Below the pieces are notes generated by a model, which did not search any database, was not told where the DNA came from, and was given only the letters and a program-made list of their open reading frames with translations. This document shows positions 48,753-59,609 of a DNA stretch of 64,000 bases, one piece after another. The stretch is from assembly GCA_031472005.1 (NCBI GenBank), contig PZJY01000007.1:2467808-2531807 (forward strand), given 5' to 3'. Position numbers and translations under genes: made by a program. Each line of letters begins with the position of its first letter. Positions within the stretch are counted from its first letter, which is position 1. This stretch comes from Tetracladium setigerum. Lineage: Eukaryota; Ascomycota; Leotiomycetes; Helotiales.

Positions 48753-49835
48753 CTAAACAACCTTCAATCGTTCCCCCCTCTCCATAGCCTCGGTAGCCTG
48801 CCTCTCCCCTTCTGCTTTCGCGTTTGTAAAAACCACAGCATCTCCCTTGACCACCTGCGAGCCCTGGGCAAATCCTCTCATTAATTTCATGAATTCGCTC
48901 TCTTGCATCTTGCGATCGGTATCTCCACTCAAGTTATTGAGCAGCTGCTGAGCTGTCCGGGCTAATGCATCGGGATCTTCCCTCTGGGGTTCTTCTGGCT
49001 TGTAGGGATTATGTATTGTGTCTGCGCCAAGAAGACCTTGATTGAGCAATGCATTTTCCTGAGCTTCCAACTGCGGTGAATCAGACCGCAGTGGATCCTC
49101 GAGAACAGAGGTAACCGGCTCTTGTGTATGGATATTAGTCTGCTCTTGTACTATCTCCGCATGAGATTCCACTTCCGCGTTCGCAGCATCCTGGAACGCT
49201 TTCTCAAAGGCCGCATCGTCGAAATGTTCAACGGGTTGTTGTGCTTGGTAAGCCTCTTGTGGCGCTTGAAATCCAGAGTGTTGACCCATTCCCATTCCCA
49301 TGCCCATGCCCATTCCCATGCCAGAAGTGTAATTCCCCATGTAACCAGTTTGTGGCAGTCCTTGAATCGCACTAGGTCCAGCATTTTGGTTCTGCTGCCG
49401 CGAGAATTCCTGGTGCCAATCCACTCCTCCATCCATATTCCTCGTCTGTGCCTGTCCTCCAAACCCAAACTGTGCTTGTGGCGGGGACTTGAAATATTCA
49501 TTCGCTGGAAATCAGAGGCCCAGTTTGATGGGCCGGGTCCTGGCGCATTTTGAAAGGGTGCTGGGAAGAAGGGAGGTTGCTGGAAACCTTGAGGATCGAG
49601 TGGGAGATGCCCAGCTTGGAATGCTTCGAACTCGGGGTCAAGTTGGCGTGCATTGGGACCGCTTGATCTGAAGCCCTTGGTCAGTTAGTAAATGAGCGGG
49701 TGTGAGAAGGGAGGTAGAACCAACCTGGGAGGGTGACTGCCTTGTGATGAGACGGTCTTGTTGTAATGTCCTGTCAACAGTGGTGTGTTTTTGAAAGTTG
49801 GAGAGCCCGTTGGAGGGTCCACAGAGGTCTGCCAT
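48753..49835 (-). CDS. PEX20: Peroxin 20, PTS2 co-receptor, one-base frameshift
   Basis: Cytosolic/peroxisomal co-receptor that works with Pex7 to import PTS2 proteins. Exons 49725-49835 and 48753-49675. It starts MADLCGPSNG, with the conserved N-terminal Cys (residue 5) used for ubiquitin-dependent recycling, then NFQKHTTVDRTLQQDRL. WxxxF-type docking motifs are visible (WASDF, WHQEF), as is an acidic FDDAAFEKAFQDA helix. The C-terminal region FMKLMRGFAQGSQVV is expected to bind Pex7. A Gly-Met hexanucleotide repeat lies at 49285-49323. The reading frame changes at the G4 run 49483-49486; one added base yields 345 codons and a continuous SSPPPQAQFGFGGQ segment. No splice pair explains the shift. 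For a conserved import factor this suggests a sequencing error. Confidence 0.9.
49285..49323. repeat. Hexanucleotide repeat encoding Gly-Met in Pex20
   Basis: Six to seven units of CCCATT/CCCATG on the plus strand, read on the minus strand as a (Gly-Met)n tract. It is a likely length-variable microsatellite inside coding sequence. Confidence 0.85.
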
Positions 49836-50585
49836 GATGGGTAATGTGTAGGATTGGATGCGCGAAAGAGGGGGTAGGAGATAGTTCTTCGCCCTTTGCT
49901 TTGGCTGAGAGGACCGGTGTTGCAAAGTGAAGATTTGAAGGTTACAGTAGCTAGAAAGAACGACGAGGATGGGTGGGGGAGGCAAAATCACCACGACCTG
50001 GAAATGCCGAGGTCGATACAGTGGAAGCGCAAGTGCGGAAGAGAGGCGAAAGGGCGATATAGTTCCTGTAAATAGATGAAAAGATCAATATTGTTAACTT
50101 CAAATATATCTCCAATCTTTTGAATTAAAAATGGCAACAGAGTTTGAAAAAGTACGGGGGACAACGTTAATTGTTGATTCCCTTCACTTCATTTTCCCCG
50201 CGAGAGTGAGTGAGCGAATCCACCTCACACATTTCACAAGCAAAGGCCGGCATCGCTTTTAGACCCGGAACCAAGTCTTGGCACGGAACATCGTTTTGCC
50301 GGAGAACAACAATCCAGATGTGAAGGACACCTTTATGAGGAGATATTATGACGCAAACGACCTGGGATTCAGTAAATAAAATATTCAAAGACTTGGGAAA
50401 CATTCAAAAATAGTGAATTAATTGTTGTTTTTATTGTCCCTATTTTCTACAAGCACAAAGGCTGGTTGTCAGCTTCTCTGCTTCCTGATTGGCGCGCCGA
50501 CCTTCAACTCCTAAATCAAGTCTCCATCATCAATAGCCTCTCGTCTCAAGACAACCTTCACTACACAACCACAACATCCCCCAAC
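49836..50585. promoter_or_regulatory. Divergent promoter of PEX20 and SEC13
   Basis: 750 bases between the two starts. No gene; AT-rich in the centre. No specific motif was recognised. Confidence 0.5.
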
Positions 50586-51688
50586 ATGGCGCAAGTAATA
50601 TCAAACTCCGGTCACGATGACATGATTGTATGCTGCCCAATTCTCCTTCCCACACACTCCCAAACCTCAACGCCGAACCCTCAAAAAAGCCCCAACTCAA
50701 CACGTTTCCAAAGCACCAACTAACATCCATCTCAACAGCACGATGCAGTCCTCGACTACTACGGCCGACGTCTCGCAACCTGCTCCTCTGACCGCACAAT
50801 CAAGATTTTCGAAGTCGAAGGAGAAACCCACCGATTGACCGAAACTCTCAAGGGGTAATGCCATCTCAACACTGTCCATCCACCTCCCCCAGCACAAACC
50901 CAGCTAACCTCCTCTTCTTCCCTTCTAGCCACGAAGGAGCAGTCTGGTCCGTCTCCTGGGCACATCCCAAGTACGGCAACATTCTCGCCTCCGCGTCCTA
51001 CGACGGCAGCGTCTTCATCTGGCGTGAAGCAGCGACCGCAACCAACGCGCCCAACACCTGGTCCAAGATCTTCGAGCACCACCAACACACGGCCTCCGTC
51101 AACATCATCTCCTGGTCGCCCCACGAATCCGGCTGCCTCCTTGCCTGTGCCTCCTCAGACGGCAACGTCAGTGTGCTCGAATTCAAAGACAATCTCTCGC
51201 AACCCAAGCCTGATGTCTTCCACGCTCATGGTTCCGGCGTTAACTCTGTTTCCTGGGCACCAAGTACCACACCTGGAAGTTTGGTCAGTGCAAGTGGTGG
51301 TGCGAGTGGTGTTCGGAGGTTTGTGACTGGTGGATCGGATAATGCGGTCAAGATATGGAGTTATGATCAGGCTTCGCAGTCGTATAAGCAGGAGGGACAG
51401 AGTCTGGTAGGACACACGGATTGGGTGCGTGATGTGGCATGGTCGCCTTCCGTGCTGCAAAAGTCGTACATTGCTTCCGCGAGCCAGGATAAGACTGTTA
51501 GAATTTGGACGAACGATGCGACGGGTGGATGGGCCAGTGTGGTTATTGAATTCAAGGCCGTGGTTTGGAGGTGTAGTTGGAGTTTGAGTGGGAATGTTTT
51601 GGCTGTTAGCACTGGTGATAACCAGGTCAGTTTGTGGAAGGAGAACTTGAGGGGTGAGTGGGAGTGCGTTAAAGAGATTGATGAGTAG
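50586..51688 (+). CDS. SEC13: Sec13, COPII coat and nuclear-pore WD40 protein
   Basis: Structural beta-propeller shared by the COPII outer coat (with Sec31), the Nup84 nuclear-pore complex and the SEA complex. Exons 50586-50627, 50739-50854 and 50929-51688 give 305 residues, the expected length. The N-terminus MAQVISNSGHDDMIHDAVLD is diagnostic. Six WD repeats are visible, for example GHEGAVWSVSWAHPKYG, LASASYDGSVFIW, GHTDWVRDVAWSP and ASASQDKTVRIW. The family-specific VVWRCSWSLSGNVLAVSTGD blade closes before a short WECVKEIDE tail. Confidence 0.97.
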
Positions 51689-52742
51689 AGAGAGAGATAA
51701 GTGGGTATTGAGAGCACAATTACAATGAATCAGGGGAGTTTTGGGAGGTCAAAAAGTGGGTGTCTCTGCTTCTTAGAGGTTAGAGGATCCCATACATCGA
51801 ATGGAATACCCAGCGTATAGTAACTATCTCTTACTTTTCATTCCCATTCTTTCCTCCCCTTTGAAGCCGTTTTTGTTTTCTGGGTTAACTTCTGTCGCTT
51901 TTTGATATTGGTGCTTGCTACTTGACGATCGGTGCTTTTCTTCCCCCTACTTGTTAGCTTGATTCTCTTCAGCAGAACCGTAATTACTATCTGTGGTCGA
52001 TTAGAACCTTTAACATCTAGGAAATTCTCGCCACTCGTCTCTCTTCCACCCATCAAGTCTACGATATTGCATCATAATATCTACACTCAAGTCAGAAATC
52101 ACACACATCCACCCTTATCGCCCAAACAGCACTTCAAGTGTTTCCCCCTTCATCTTACAGCACAATTATCACCACTCTGACCACTCCTATATCACCCCAA
52201 CCGTCCCCTCCCTCCATCTCATTGCCTCTCGAGCGCAAGCACCACCTGTTCCAGCGCCTCTCCCAAATCTACTACACGTAGTACTGCCCGTTCATCCCTC
52301 CTGGAACCGAAGAATATATCACAACATATTGTCGAATATGTAGAAGACACAGAGAGCACAACCAACTCACCAAATCACCAAACAGCAACACCAAGCCCTC
52401 TCTCATTGAAATTTTCTCATATTTCAATGCTGCCATCAACCACCAATTTTCAGAGTATCTGGCGCGAATTATCATGATCTACTATCAATTTCCCGGGCAA
52501 AAAACAAAAACAGGCAAAAAAAAATCAGATAATGGAGAGGCCTGTCATATCCGCATGAGACCCTTTCTTTCGTGGTACCCTTTTTCTGAGAATGATGGAT
52601 TCATATCTCTAACCACCGCCATTTCTCAAATCACCAACTACCAGCCACCAACCGCAATCCGTCATTAAGATATACCATGAGCTAGCACCAACGCCAATGT
52701 CAACGCAAACAAGGAAGAAAGCAAATATCATCAAACGAGGCC
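51689..52742. other. Intergenic between convergent SEC13 and F-box genes
   Basis: About 1 kb of 3' flanks. No gene seen; short frames near 51932-52180 and 52474-52668 are not protein-like. Confidence 0.6.
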
Positions 52743-54748
52743 TTAAAAGACGCCTTGGAACACCGTATCCTCGATCTTTTCGCCGAATCTCCACGCATCC
52801 TCAGGCTCGATAGGAGGATCAGCACTGCCATTCTCAACATTCCAGAAGATAAAAGGGCCCGAGCCCGAAGACCAGCTATCGTGTTCAGAAAATTCCGCAT
52901 GTGGATGGCTCCATCGTCCCAAAATCATGCGGCCGCCGGGGAGAACAACACCCTCGTAAATCCACACAGAATCACTATCAAGGTCGCCGGTTCTATCTTC
53001 AAAGCACTTGAGCATTATTACGCGTTGCCAGCCATGGATATCGGCTTGATTATTGACGGCGTGGATCCGGCCAAACATATGTCCAGTGCGCAAGCCTCGA
53101 GAGGTGCCCCAGAACTCCTTGACTTCAGGACGGTTGATAGTGTTTTTGGAATTGTCATGTTCGGAATAGGGGTCGGAGTTCATAAATGCGTTCCAAGCGA
53201 CAGGCCAATCCTTGGCTCCGAATTTGTTTTTATCGTTGAAGAAAGCGATATCCAAAAAGCTCTCATCATCGACAAGATCAGAAAAAATCGTCATGTCGCA
53301 GTCCTTGTCTCGCAAAAGACTCAGCTCCTTCGGGTCCATGTAGGCTGTGGTTTATCAGTATCAGAATGTGTAATCATAATCATCATCATCGGAGGCCCAA
53401 CTTACTCGATATACCCTTCCAATGTCCACTCAGAGCATGCGTGCCCACTGGAATCTTCCCAGCCCACATCTGTGGTAAATGATCTGAGGGAAGTCGAGAG
53501 TATGCATTGTTCAAGAGCCCTTCACCATTACCGGCCTTGAAATGGAACTTAAAGAAATTCAAGGTGTTCAATACAATATCGGTATTTACCTGGACTTTGC
53601 ACTTGCCCTTAAATAATGGATCGTTTGTATAAACAACTTTCTGGGAGGCATCGAAACGACGGGCAGGACTCGGGCTCGCGGAGAGACTAAGCAGCATCGG
53701 GCCAAGCATATTTGGACCACTGCCAGATTAGCGGCTTTGGACTTCTGGGAAGAGGCACTAGGACAATGGGTGAAATCTTTGTCAAGAAGACAATCAAGGA
53801 CATCCTTGTACCTGCTTGAAGGAGGAGAAACCAGCTTTTGGATGTACTCGAAGTTCTTTCCAAATACTACCCTCTTGCCATCAAGAGTAATAACTTGCGC
53901 ATTAGATTCTGTATCAATCAGCAATGATCGCAAGAGTCCGAGAGGTTTTGAAGAGTACCGACGATTAAGTCCTTGAAATGTTCGAGCAAGTTATTTTGTT
54001 GGATCCATTGGCTTTGCTTCGTGGAGAAGTCAAGGGCACTCCCAAGACCACTGTCGAAGGTAATCCAGCAGCTTGTATCCATTTGGCGGCTCTTGTATAA
54101 TTTGCTTGCGTGAATCGGCCAAGGGATCTTCTTGCCATCTATGTCACCAATATCTTCATCCTCTACTACAACGTCGAAGGTTCGCTCGCATCTCTCTCGC
54201 CAGACAGTGGGGCCAACGACGCTACATGTCTTCTTGCAGATCGCCCTATATCTAGCAACATCGCGGTCGGTGATTATAAAACCGATGATATTCTGATGGA
54301 TCTGCGAGAAGGTGTGCATGCATTAGCAGAGCTCAGATGCAAGCAAGCCATGGAAGCTCTTCTACTTGTGGGGACATGAGCTTGAGGACTCAAAGGAAGC
54401 ACATACCTCAGTTGGCAGACCCCGAAATATCTTCGCAACTGCACCGTCTGCTGGTATAAAGAAGCTATTGGCCGTACTTGATTGGTATAGGGAGGTTGTA
54501 GTCTGAGGGGAGAAGGGAGATGAAGCGGCAGACTCCGTGGTGCTGTCTTCGGAACTGTCACGTCGGAACTTCTTCTTTAAGCTAATCCTATCACTGTCAT
54601 CGTCTTCCGATTCTTCACTGTAATTAAGCTTGCGCTTTGTACAGGTTCGGCGGGCGAGTGCAGGAGCAGAGAAAGTTGGGGATCCTGATGCTCCACGGAT
54701 ATTTCGATTACCGCTGCGACCACTTCGAGTGGATCCTGAGGGAGACAT
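52743..54748 (-). CDS. F-box protein with conserved fungal C-terminal domain
   Basis: Likely substrate receptor of an SCF ubiquitin ligase. Exons 54407-54748, 53959-54301, 53812-53908, 53406-53719 and 52743-53344 sum to 1698 nt, or 565 residues. A basic, Ser-rich N-terminus of about 100 residues is followed by an F-box split by the first intron: FRGLPTE joined to IHQNIIGFI, then RDVARYRAICKKTC. The C-terminal half carries the block HGWQRVIMLKCFED...IYEGVVLPGGRMILGRWSHP, common in fungal F-box proteins of unknown substrate. An apparent frame jump near 53950 is explained by a 50-nt intron (GTACTC...GATACAG) with a CTGAT branch. An earlier in-frame ATG near 54820 exists, but a TATA-like element (54833-54840) immediately upstream of it favours the start at 54748. 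Confidence 0.83.
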
Positions 54749-55518
54749 TGTGAGAAGCAAGCAGCCGGCAATGTATAGTGACGGGGGGTATGAAGGAGAT
54801 CCGCTGGCACTATTACGCATCAGTTGAGCCACTATATAAGAGTTGGAGTCGGTCGGTGAATGGAATCCTAATGTACATCATGGGCGGGCGCCGCAGAAAG
54901 ATGAACTGCAGACGGTCTCTGAATCTGCAGAATTGGACTCGAGGAGTCAAGCAATTAGGTACTTACCAATGGGCTATAAAGACTGCTAATAACCAAAGAA
55001 GACTCGAGACCAAAGACTGGGAGGGAAGCAAGTGTGGAAAGCGAGTGCTCTGGCTACGTCGGTAGCGTTCTAGCGAATTGCCTGTGAAAAGCGATATGCA
55101 ATTGCTGGTAGTGCAAAGTTGAAGGTGAATGGTGAAAGGTCAACAAGATCTTCAGCCTGCTGTCTCGTCAACTCTTGAGCCTTGCGACAACAGCACAGCC
55201 TTATGCCGTCGTTCCTTCCGCGCTATCATCTGATATTGATATAAACATCAATCGGGCTAGTCTTCCGGCAGCTGTACTCCGGCCTCTTTTCTTGAAAACC
55301 TGCAATCAACTTTCCATCTCTCCCTTCTCTTGGTCAATCTCAGCAGTGCACGTCTTGCTGAATGTCCTCGCTGTTTTTTTTTTTTTACATATCCTTTTCT
55401 AAAGGTACCTCACTAGCCACAGCCTGGCGAACTTGAGGTGGGTTCCATCAAAACACAAAAGCTACAGACGGAAGTGAAGCTCAGATGAAAACACAACGCA
55501 AGTATCAGCAACTCCTAT
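54749..55518. other. Intergenic between F-box start and downstream regulator gene
   Basis: Contains the F-box promoter, with a TATATA-like element at about 54833-54840 read on the minus strand, and the 3' flank of the next minus-strand gene. The short plus-strand frames are not supported. Confidence 0.5.
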
Positions 55519-57457
55519 TTATGACCACTTGTTATCACTCAAAAATCCAACATTTACATCAAAAGCCTGTCCCAAAAAGAGGAATGAGCAGGCTCCCAGA
55601 TGCGTAGTCCCCCATACTTCTTCTTCATGAGACAACGCGTCCAGAAATTCAAAAGTCTCTCGGGACAGATCAAGGCGAGGCGATTCATCTACAAGCTGGA
55701 AGCTTGTCTCGACAGCCGCGCTAATTTCTGGTGTCTGCAGAAGGATACGCTCTTCCTCCAGTATGATAGGCATTCTTTCAGCGATATCAGCAACAGCAGT
55801 AGTTTGCGTAGCTACTTTCTCGTCCGCCCTCCTCGTTAACACCATCCTAACAATATTCCTCGCCTTAGGTAACATGAACTCCGGTCTTGCCTGTTTTCCC
55901 TGTAACAAAGCTCGTTTGTATGGTTGTTGTTTGGAGCCTTGATGGACCTCATCAACCTTATGTGTTGCTGCCGCCAAAAGTTCTTCAAATCTCCTTTCGC
56001 TGAATACGATCTCGGATGCCTCGCGGATCATCTGCGCGATTGGCCATCTGGAGGAAATCATGGTCAATAGTTCGAGGCATATCTTTACTTTTCGCTGGCA
56101 TTGGAGAATGAGCGCGGGAACGGTGGGAGGTGCAAGGTGAGTCTTGAGTGTGATGAGAAGCATGGCCATGCTATACACTCTGTTGATGTCAGCAACTTGG
56201 TACCAAAGCAATTAGGTACGGAGCATCTAACATCGATGGTGGAGCAAATTTCAGTTCCCCATGAACCACAAAACTTTCCACAACTGATAGAATCACGGAG
56301 GAGGCTTCCGATACTACTGTCCGCATTGCTCCTGTATTGGAATTAGGACCAGCGGGCAGCATTCCGTAAAATTGGCAGACGATGGTGCTTCATGTCTTCA
56401 GTCAGGGTTATTCATCCCAATAGTTGGCCAGAAAGACTCACTTGTACGTATAACTCAACACTCCAGCCCAAAACTCATGCCTCGATTGTAGCCATTCCAT
56501 TTCCCTCGGGATCCCAGCCAGCCATTCATTGAGCTCCTCCTCGCGCCTTCCGGCGTCTGTTTGCGATAGCATTCCAAAAGCGTGTTCAGGTTCTGGTCTC
56601 CTCTGGTTCCTCTCGATGGGTTTAAATGCCACCAATTGCAGCACCTTACAAAGCTTCACATACTGCAAAAAGAAAGCCGCATGGATCGGATCTGGAATGT
56701 GTCCATCTCCCTCGATAAAATCATCAAAAGTGATCATGTCTACGTCTGTTTGCGAAGCAAAAATACTGAGAGGACGGCCGTAAGCGGCGGACACTGCTCT
56801 ATCGCGTGTGAATAGAGTCCACCAAATACGTTTCCACAGACGTCGTTCATGGGCTTTGAGGTGTGTCAATTTGGCACTGTTCTTTTTGTCAGAGTTGAGG
56901 AGACAATACTGTCGAAGACTCAAATACCTTTTGTGCATATTGAAATCCTGGGCAACGGCAATGGCGAGCTTACTCCAGTAGAATAGTCCATTTTCTGTTC
57001 CATCTAGTTGCGTAAAGATCTTCTTAGTTTTATTCAAATCGAAACCAGTCTTCACACTACTTCGAAAGAGAAGGGACTCCATCTTACCTTGCGGACCGTC
57101 ATAGTACCAGCTCATCAGAACCAGCGCTTGAACCACAACTAATTTATCCTGCTCATACCCAGCATCGAACAAAGCTTTCGCTCTCCGAAAATACTTCTTT
57201 CCATCATCACTGTCCGCAATTCGGGCTGTGGTCGAAAAAAGAGCCTGTAGCAGCAGCGGTGAAATGGACTCATTGCGACTGTGAAACTTTAACAGAAACT
57301 CCCTTTGATTGATAACCGGGAGTATCGGAGAGACCCATTTGAAGAACAGGTTGATGAGACCTTCTTGGACTGTTCTGGAGGGAAGATCAAATGCGCCTCT
57401 GAGATTCAAAATCTCGATTTCGGTAGATTCAAGATCTTGGTGAGAGAAAGAGGCCAT
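55519..57457 (-). CDS. Fungal transcription-factor middle domain protein, zinc cluster not found
   Basis: Related to Zn2Cys6 regulators of the cutinase-factor/Fungal_trans type. Exons 56442-57457, 56232-56387 and 55519-56179 sum to 1833 nt, or 610 residues from MASFSHQDLE. The regulatory domain is clear: LINLFFKWVSPILPVINQREF, a WYYDGPQGKMES-type segment, LWKRIWWTLFTRDRAVSAAYGRP and a DVDMITFDDF loop. The second intron starts with the uncommon donor GTTAGA. No Cys6 cluster was found before the start. Upstream sequence 57484-57863 has only broken frames, and the divergent DUF829 gene begins at 58105, leaving little room. The protein may be a DNA-binding-less regulator, or its 5' exons may be damaged. 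Confidence 0.8.
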
Positions 57458-58104
57458 GTGATTTGAGTTCGTGGTTGTTTATCTCAGCCCTTCTTTCTCT
57501 TGTAGAGAGCTGAAAACAGTCCTGCTGATGATGTCTTTATCCAGCTGGTCAAGGCAAAGAAAGGCAAGGAAGCCGACGAGCCACACCACCATCCTTGACA
57601 CCCTCGGCATCCACTATCAAATCCGGAAGAATAGAACGATGGACAGACTGTACGGCCACTAGGTAACACAAGATCGACAACCCTTCGTTTGGTGGTATCG
57701 AATAGAAGAGAGTGAGGGAGGCCATAATTGTCCCGGACCCCGGGAGAGAAGGTCTGTGCCACGAGATTGCCGACCCAGTCGTCGGCTCGCTGAGCCTCGC
57801 TCTGAAGGGTCTCGGGGTTTCCATCCGCCAAGAAGAGAGTGTAAGCTGCTCGTATACTTTCACATAATCATCAATGTCTATTCAATCCATTTAGACCTTG
57901 GGAAACCAGGTACTGACTGTAAGCTGATGGAGGATATTCTTGGCAACCTCGGTAAAAAAAAATTAAAAAAAATCACTGAAGGATTTGGAACCTGGTTTGT
58001 ACTGTGGGGTGGACGTGGGAGTGAGTATAAAGGGCGTTCCTTGCTACATTCTTCCATCAATTTTCAATTTTTCTCATTTGTGAGCTCATTCGCACGGAAA
58101 CAAA
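57458..58104. other. Divergent intergenic with possible remnant 5' sequence of the regulator
   Basis: About 650 bases between divergent starts. Minus-strand frames at 57484-57863 read partly protein-like in several frames (for example a LPDLIVDAEG segment) but cannot be joined to the regulator by a clear splice pair. They may be decayed or error-broken 5' coding sequence. Confidence 0.4.
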
Positions 58105-59203
58105 ATGTCGTCGCCAAAAGATGCTGTAGCAATCAATTATTTCGAGGGATTAACTCGTCTCGGCAAAACATCACCTTGCTATTTCTATCCTCCACCGGTT
58201 GGTAGTCCAACAACCAACGACAAAAACAACCCTGGTATGCCCAGGACTTTTTCCTCCCAAGTTCAATTCCAAGAGTTCAACTTCAGGATCCCCAATTTTT
58301 GCCATTAATCGTCATCACTAACATCACCGTCATTTCAGATCTGATTATCCTCTGCACGTGGACATCCGCCTCACCACAACATATCAGGAAATATATCGAT
58401 GGCTACCGAACACTCTATCCTCACACCCCGCTCCTCCTTTTCCAAACCTTTACCGCCGACTATTTCTATCAGTCTGCCAGCGTACTGTCGAAAAAGATTG
58501 AACCGCCTATGCGAATCATCCAAGACGTCATTGGTAGCATTAAAAAGCCCAAAATCTTCGCACAGTGAGTACATTGTGAAATTTCATCTTGCAGGAGCCA
58601 AAATATATCGGCAAGGCAATTTTAATCCAAAAGAAAACTATTCGATAACTAATTCGTGACATGATCACTACAGGGTTCTCTCAAATGGTGGACTCGGCCA
58701 CCTCGACCTACTTGCTCGCCAATACTACAACTTCACCAATGGCACCCCCTCCCTCTCTCAGCCATAATCATGGACAGCGCCGGCACTCGCGGAAGCCTCC
58801 AAATCCTCTTCACCACCCTCGCCCAACCCTTCGCCAAATCACCCTTCCCAATCCGCCTTCCCCTCTCCATCATCCTCTACCTCCTCATCATCATCGTCTT
58901 TGAAATTCCCAAAAAGATGGGCTGGGAAAACGTCATCGATACCGTTTGCGATGATTTTCTGGGGAAGAATAAGGAAGGGAGGGAGTATATTTTGAAGAGT
59001 GCGAAGAGGACGTATATTTTTAGTGAGATGGATCGCATGACGCCCGCGGGGAGATTAGGGAGCATGCCAGGATGGCGGAGGAGAGTGGGTTGAGTGTTAG
59101 GAGAGAGGTGTGGGAGGAGAGTGGGCATGTTGCGCATGCGAGGGTGGATCCGGTGAGGTATTGGAGGGTGGTGAGGGAGACGTGGGAGGAGGCGAGGGGT
59201 TGA
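58105..59203 (+). CDS. DUF829 (TMEM53/PaxU-like) protein, two one-base frameshifts
   Basis: Alpha/beta-hydrolase-like DUF829 family, which includes TMEM53 and PaxU of the paxilline cluster; the biochemical role is unknown. Exons 58105-58201, 58339-58564 and 58674-59203. Family signatures are DLIILCTWTSASPQHIRKYI, LLLFQTFTADYFY, the VLSNGGLGHLD segment, and AIIMDSAGTRGS followed by a hydrophobic helix (58855-58910). The C-terminal HARMAEESGLSV leads to the SGHVAHARVDPVRYW motif. The frame breaks twice: at the C5 run 58745-58749 and at CCC 59043-59045. Adding one C at each makes the total 855 nt, or 284 residues, typical for the family. It lies between a regulator gene and a secreted FAD oxidase. 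Confidence 0.83.
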
Positions 59204-59609
59204 GGAGAATGGCGGTCGGTTTTAAGTGTGACATGAGTGAATATCATAGGTGATGAGAGGTGATGGTAACGTAAAGATGAATTGAGAATAGACCCTTATG
59301 ACGGCGCTCAAGATTTTAGAATATATAATAGAAAGATTTCATGGGATATTTTCACGGTACCGGGTCCCTGGGATATTTTTGGTGGAATATGCGTGTCCAT
59401 GCTCATTCTATATGGCGTTGTAGTATTCAAAAGCCTAACATACTTTTATTTTGTGTAAAAATTCGACCAGCCCGATACGAGCTGACCAGAGGTGCAATGT
59501 ATCTATAAGAGAAATGTGGTTGGTTCAGAGAACAAAATGATAGTTACATTGTTCGTTATATTTAACTACATTATGTTACAATAACACGCATTACCTGAGA
59601 GCCAACTCT
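59204..59609. other. Short intergenic between convergent genes
   Basis: About 400 AT-rich bases holding the 3' flanks of the DUF829 and FAD-oxidase genes. No feature seen. Confidence 0.55.

Noticed and set aside
53909..53958. An apparent frameshift in the F-box gene near 53950
   Set aside because: A 50-nt intron with GT-AG ends and a CTGAT branch joins the frames and the total length is divisible by three, so no base error is needed.
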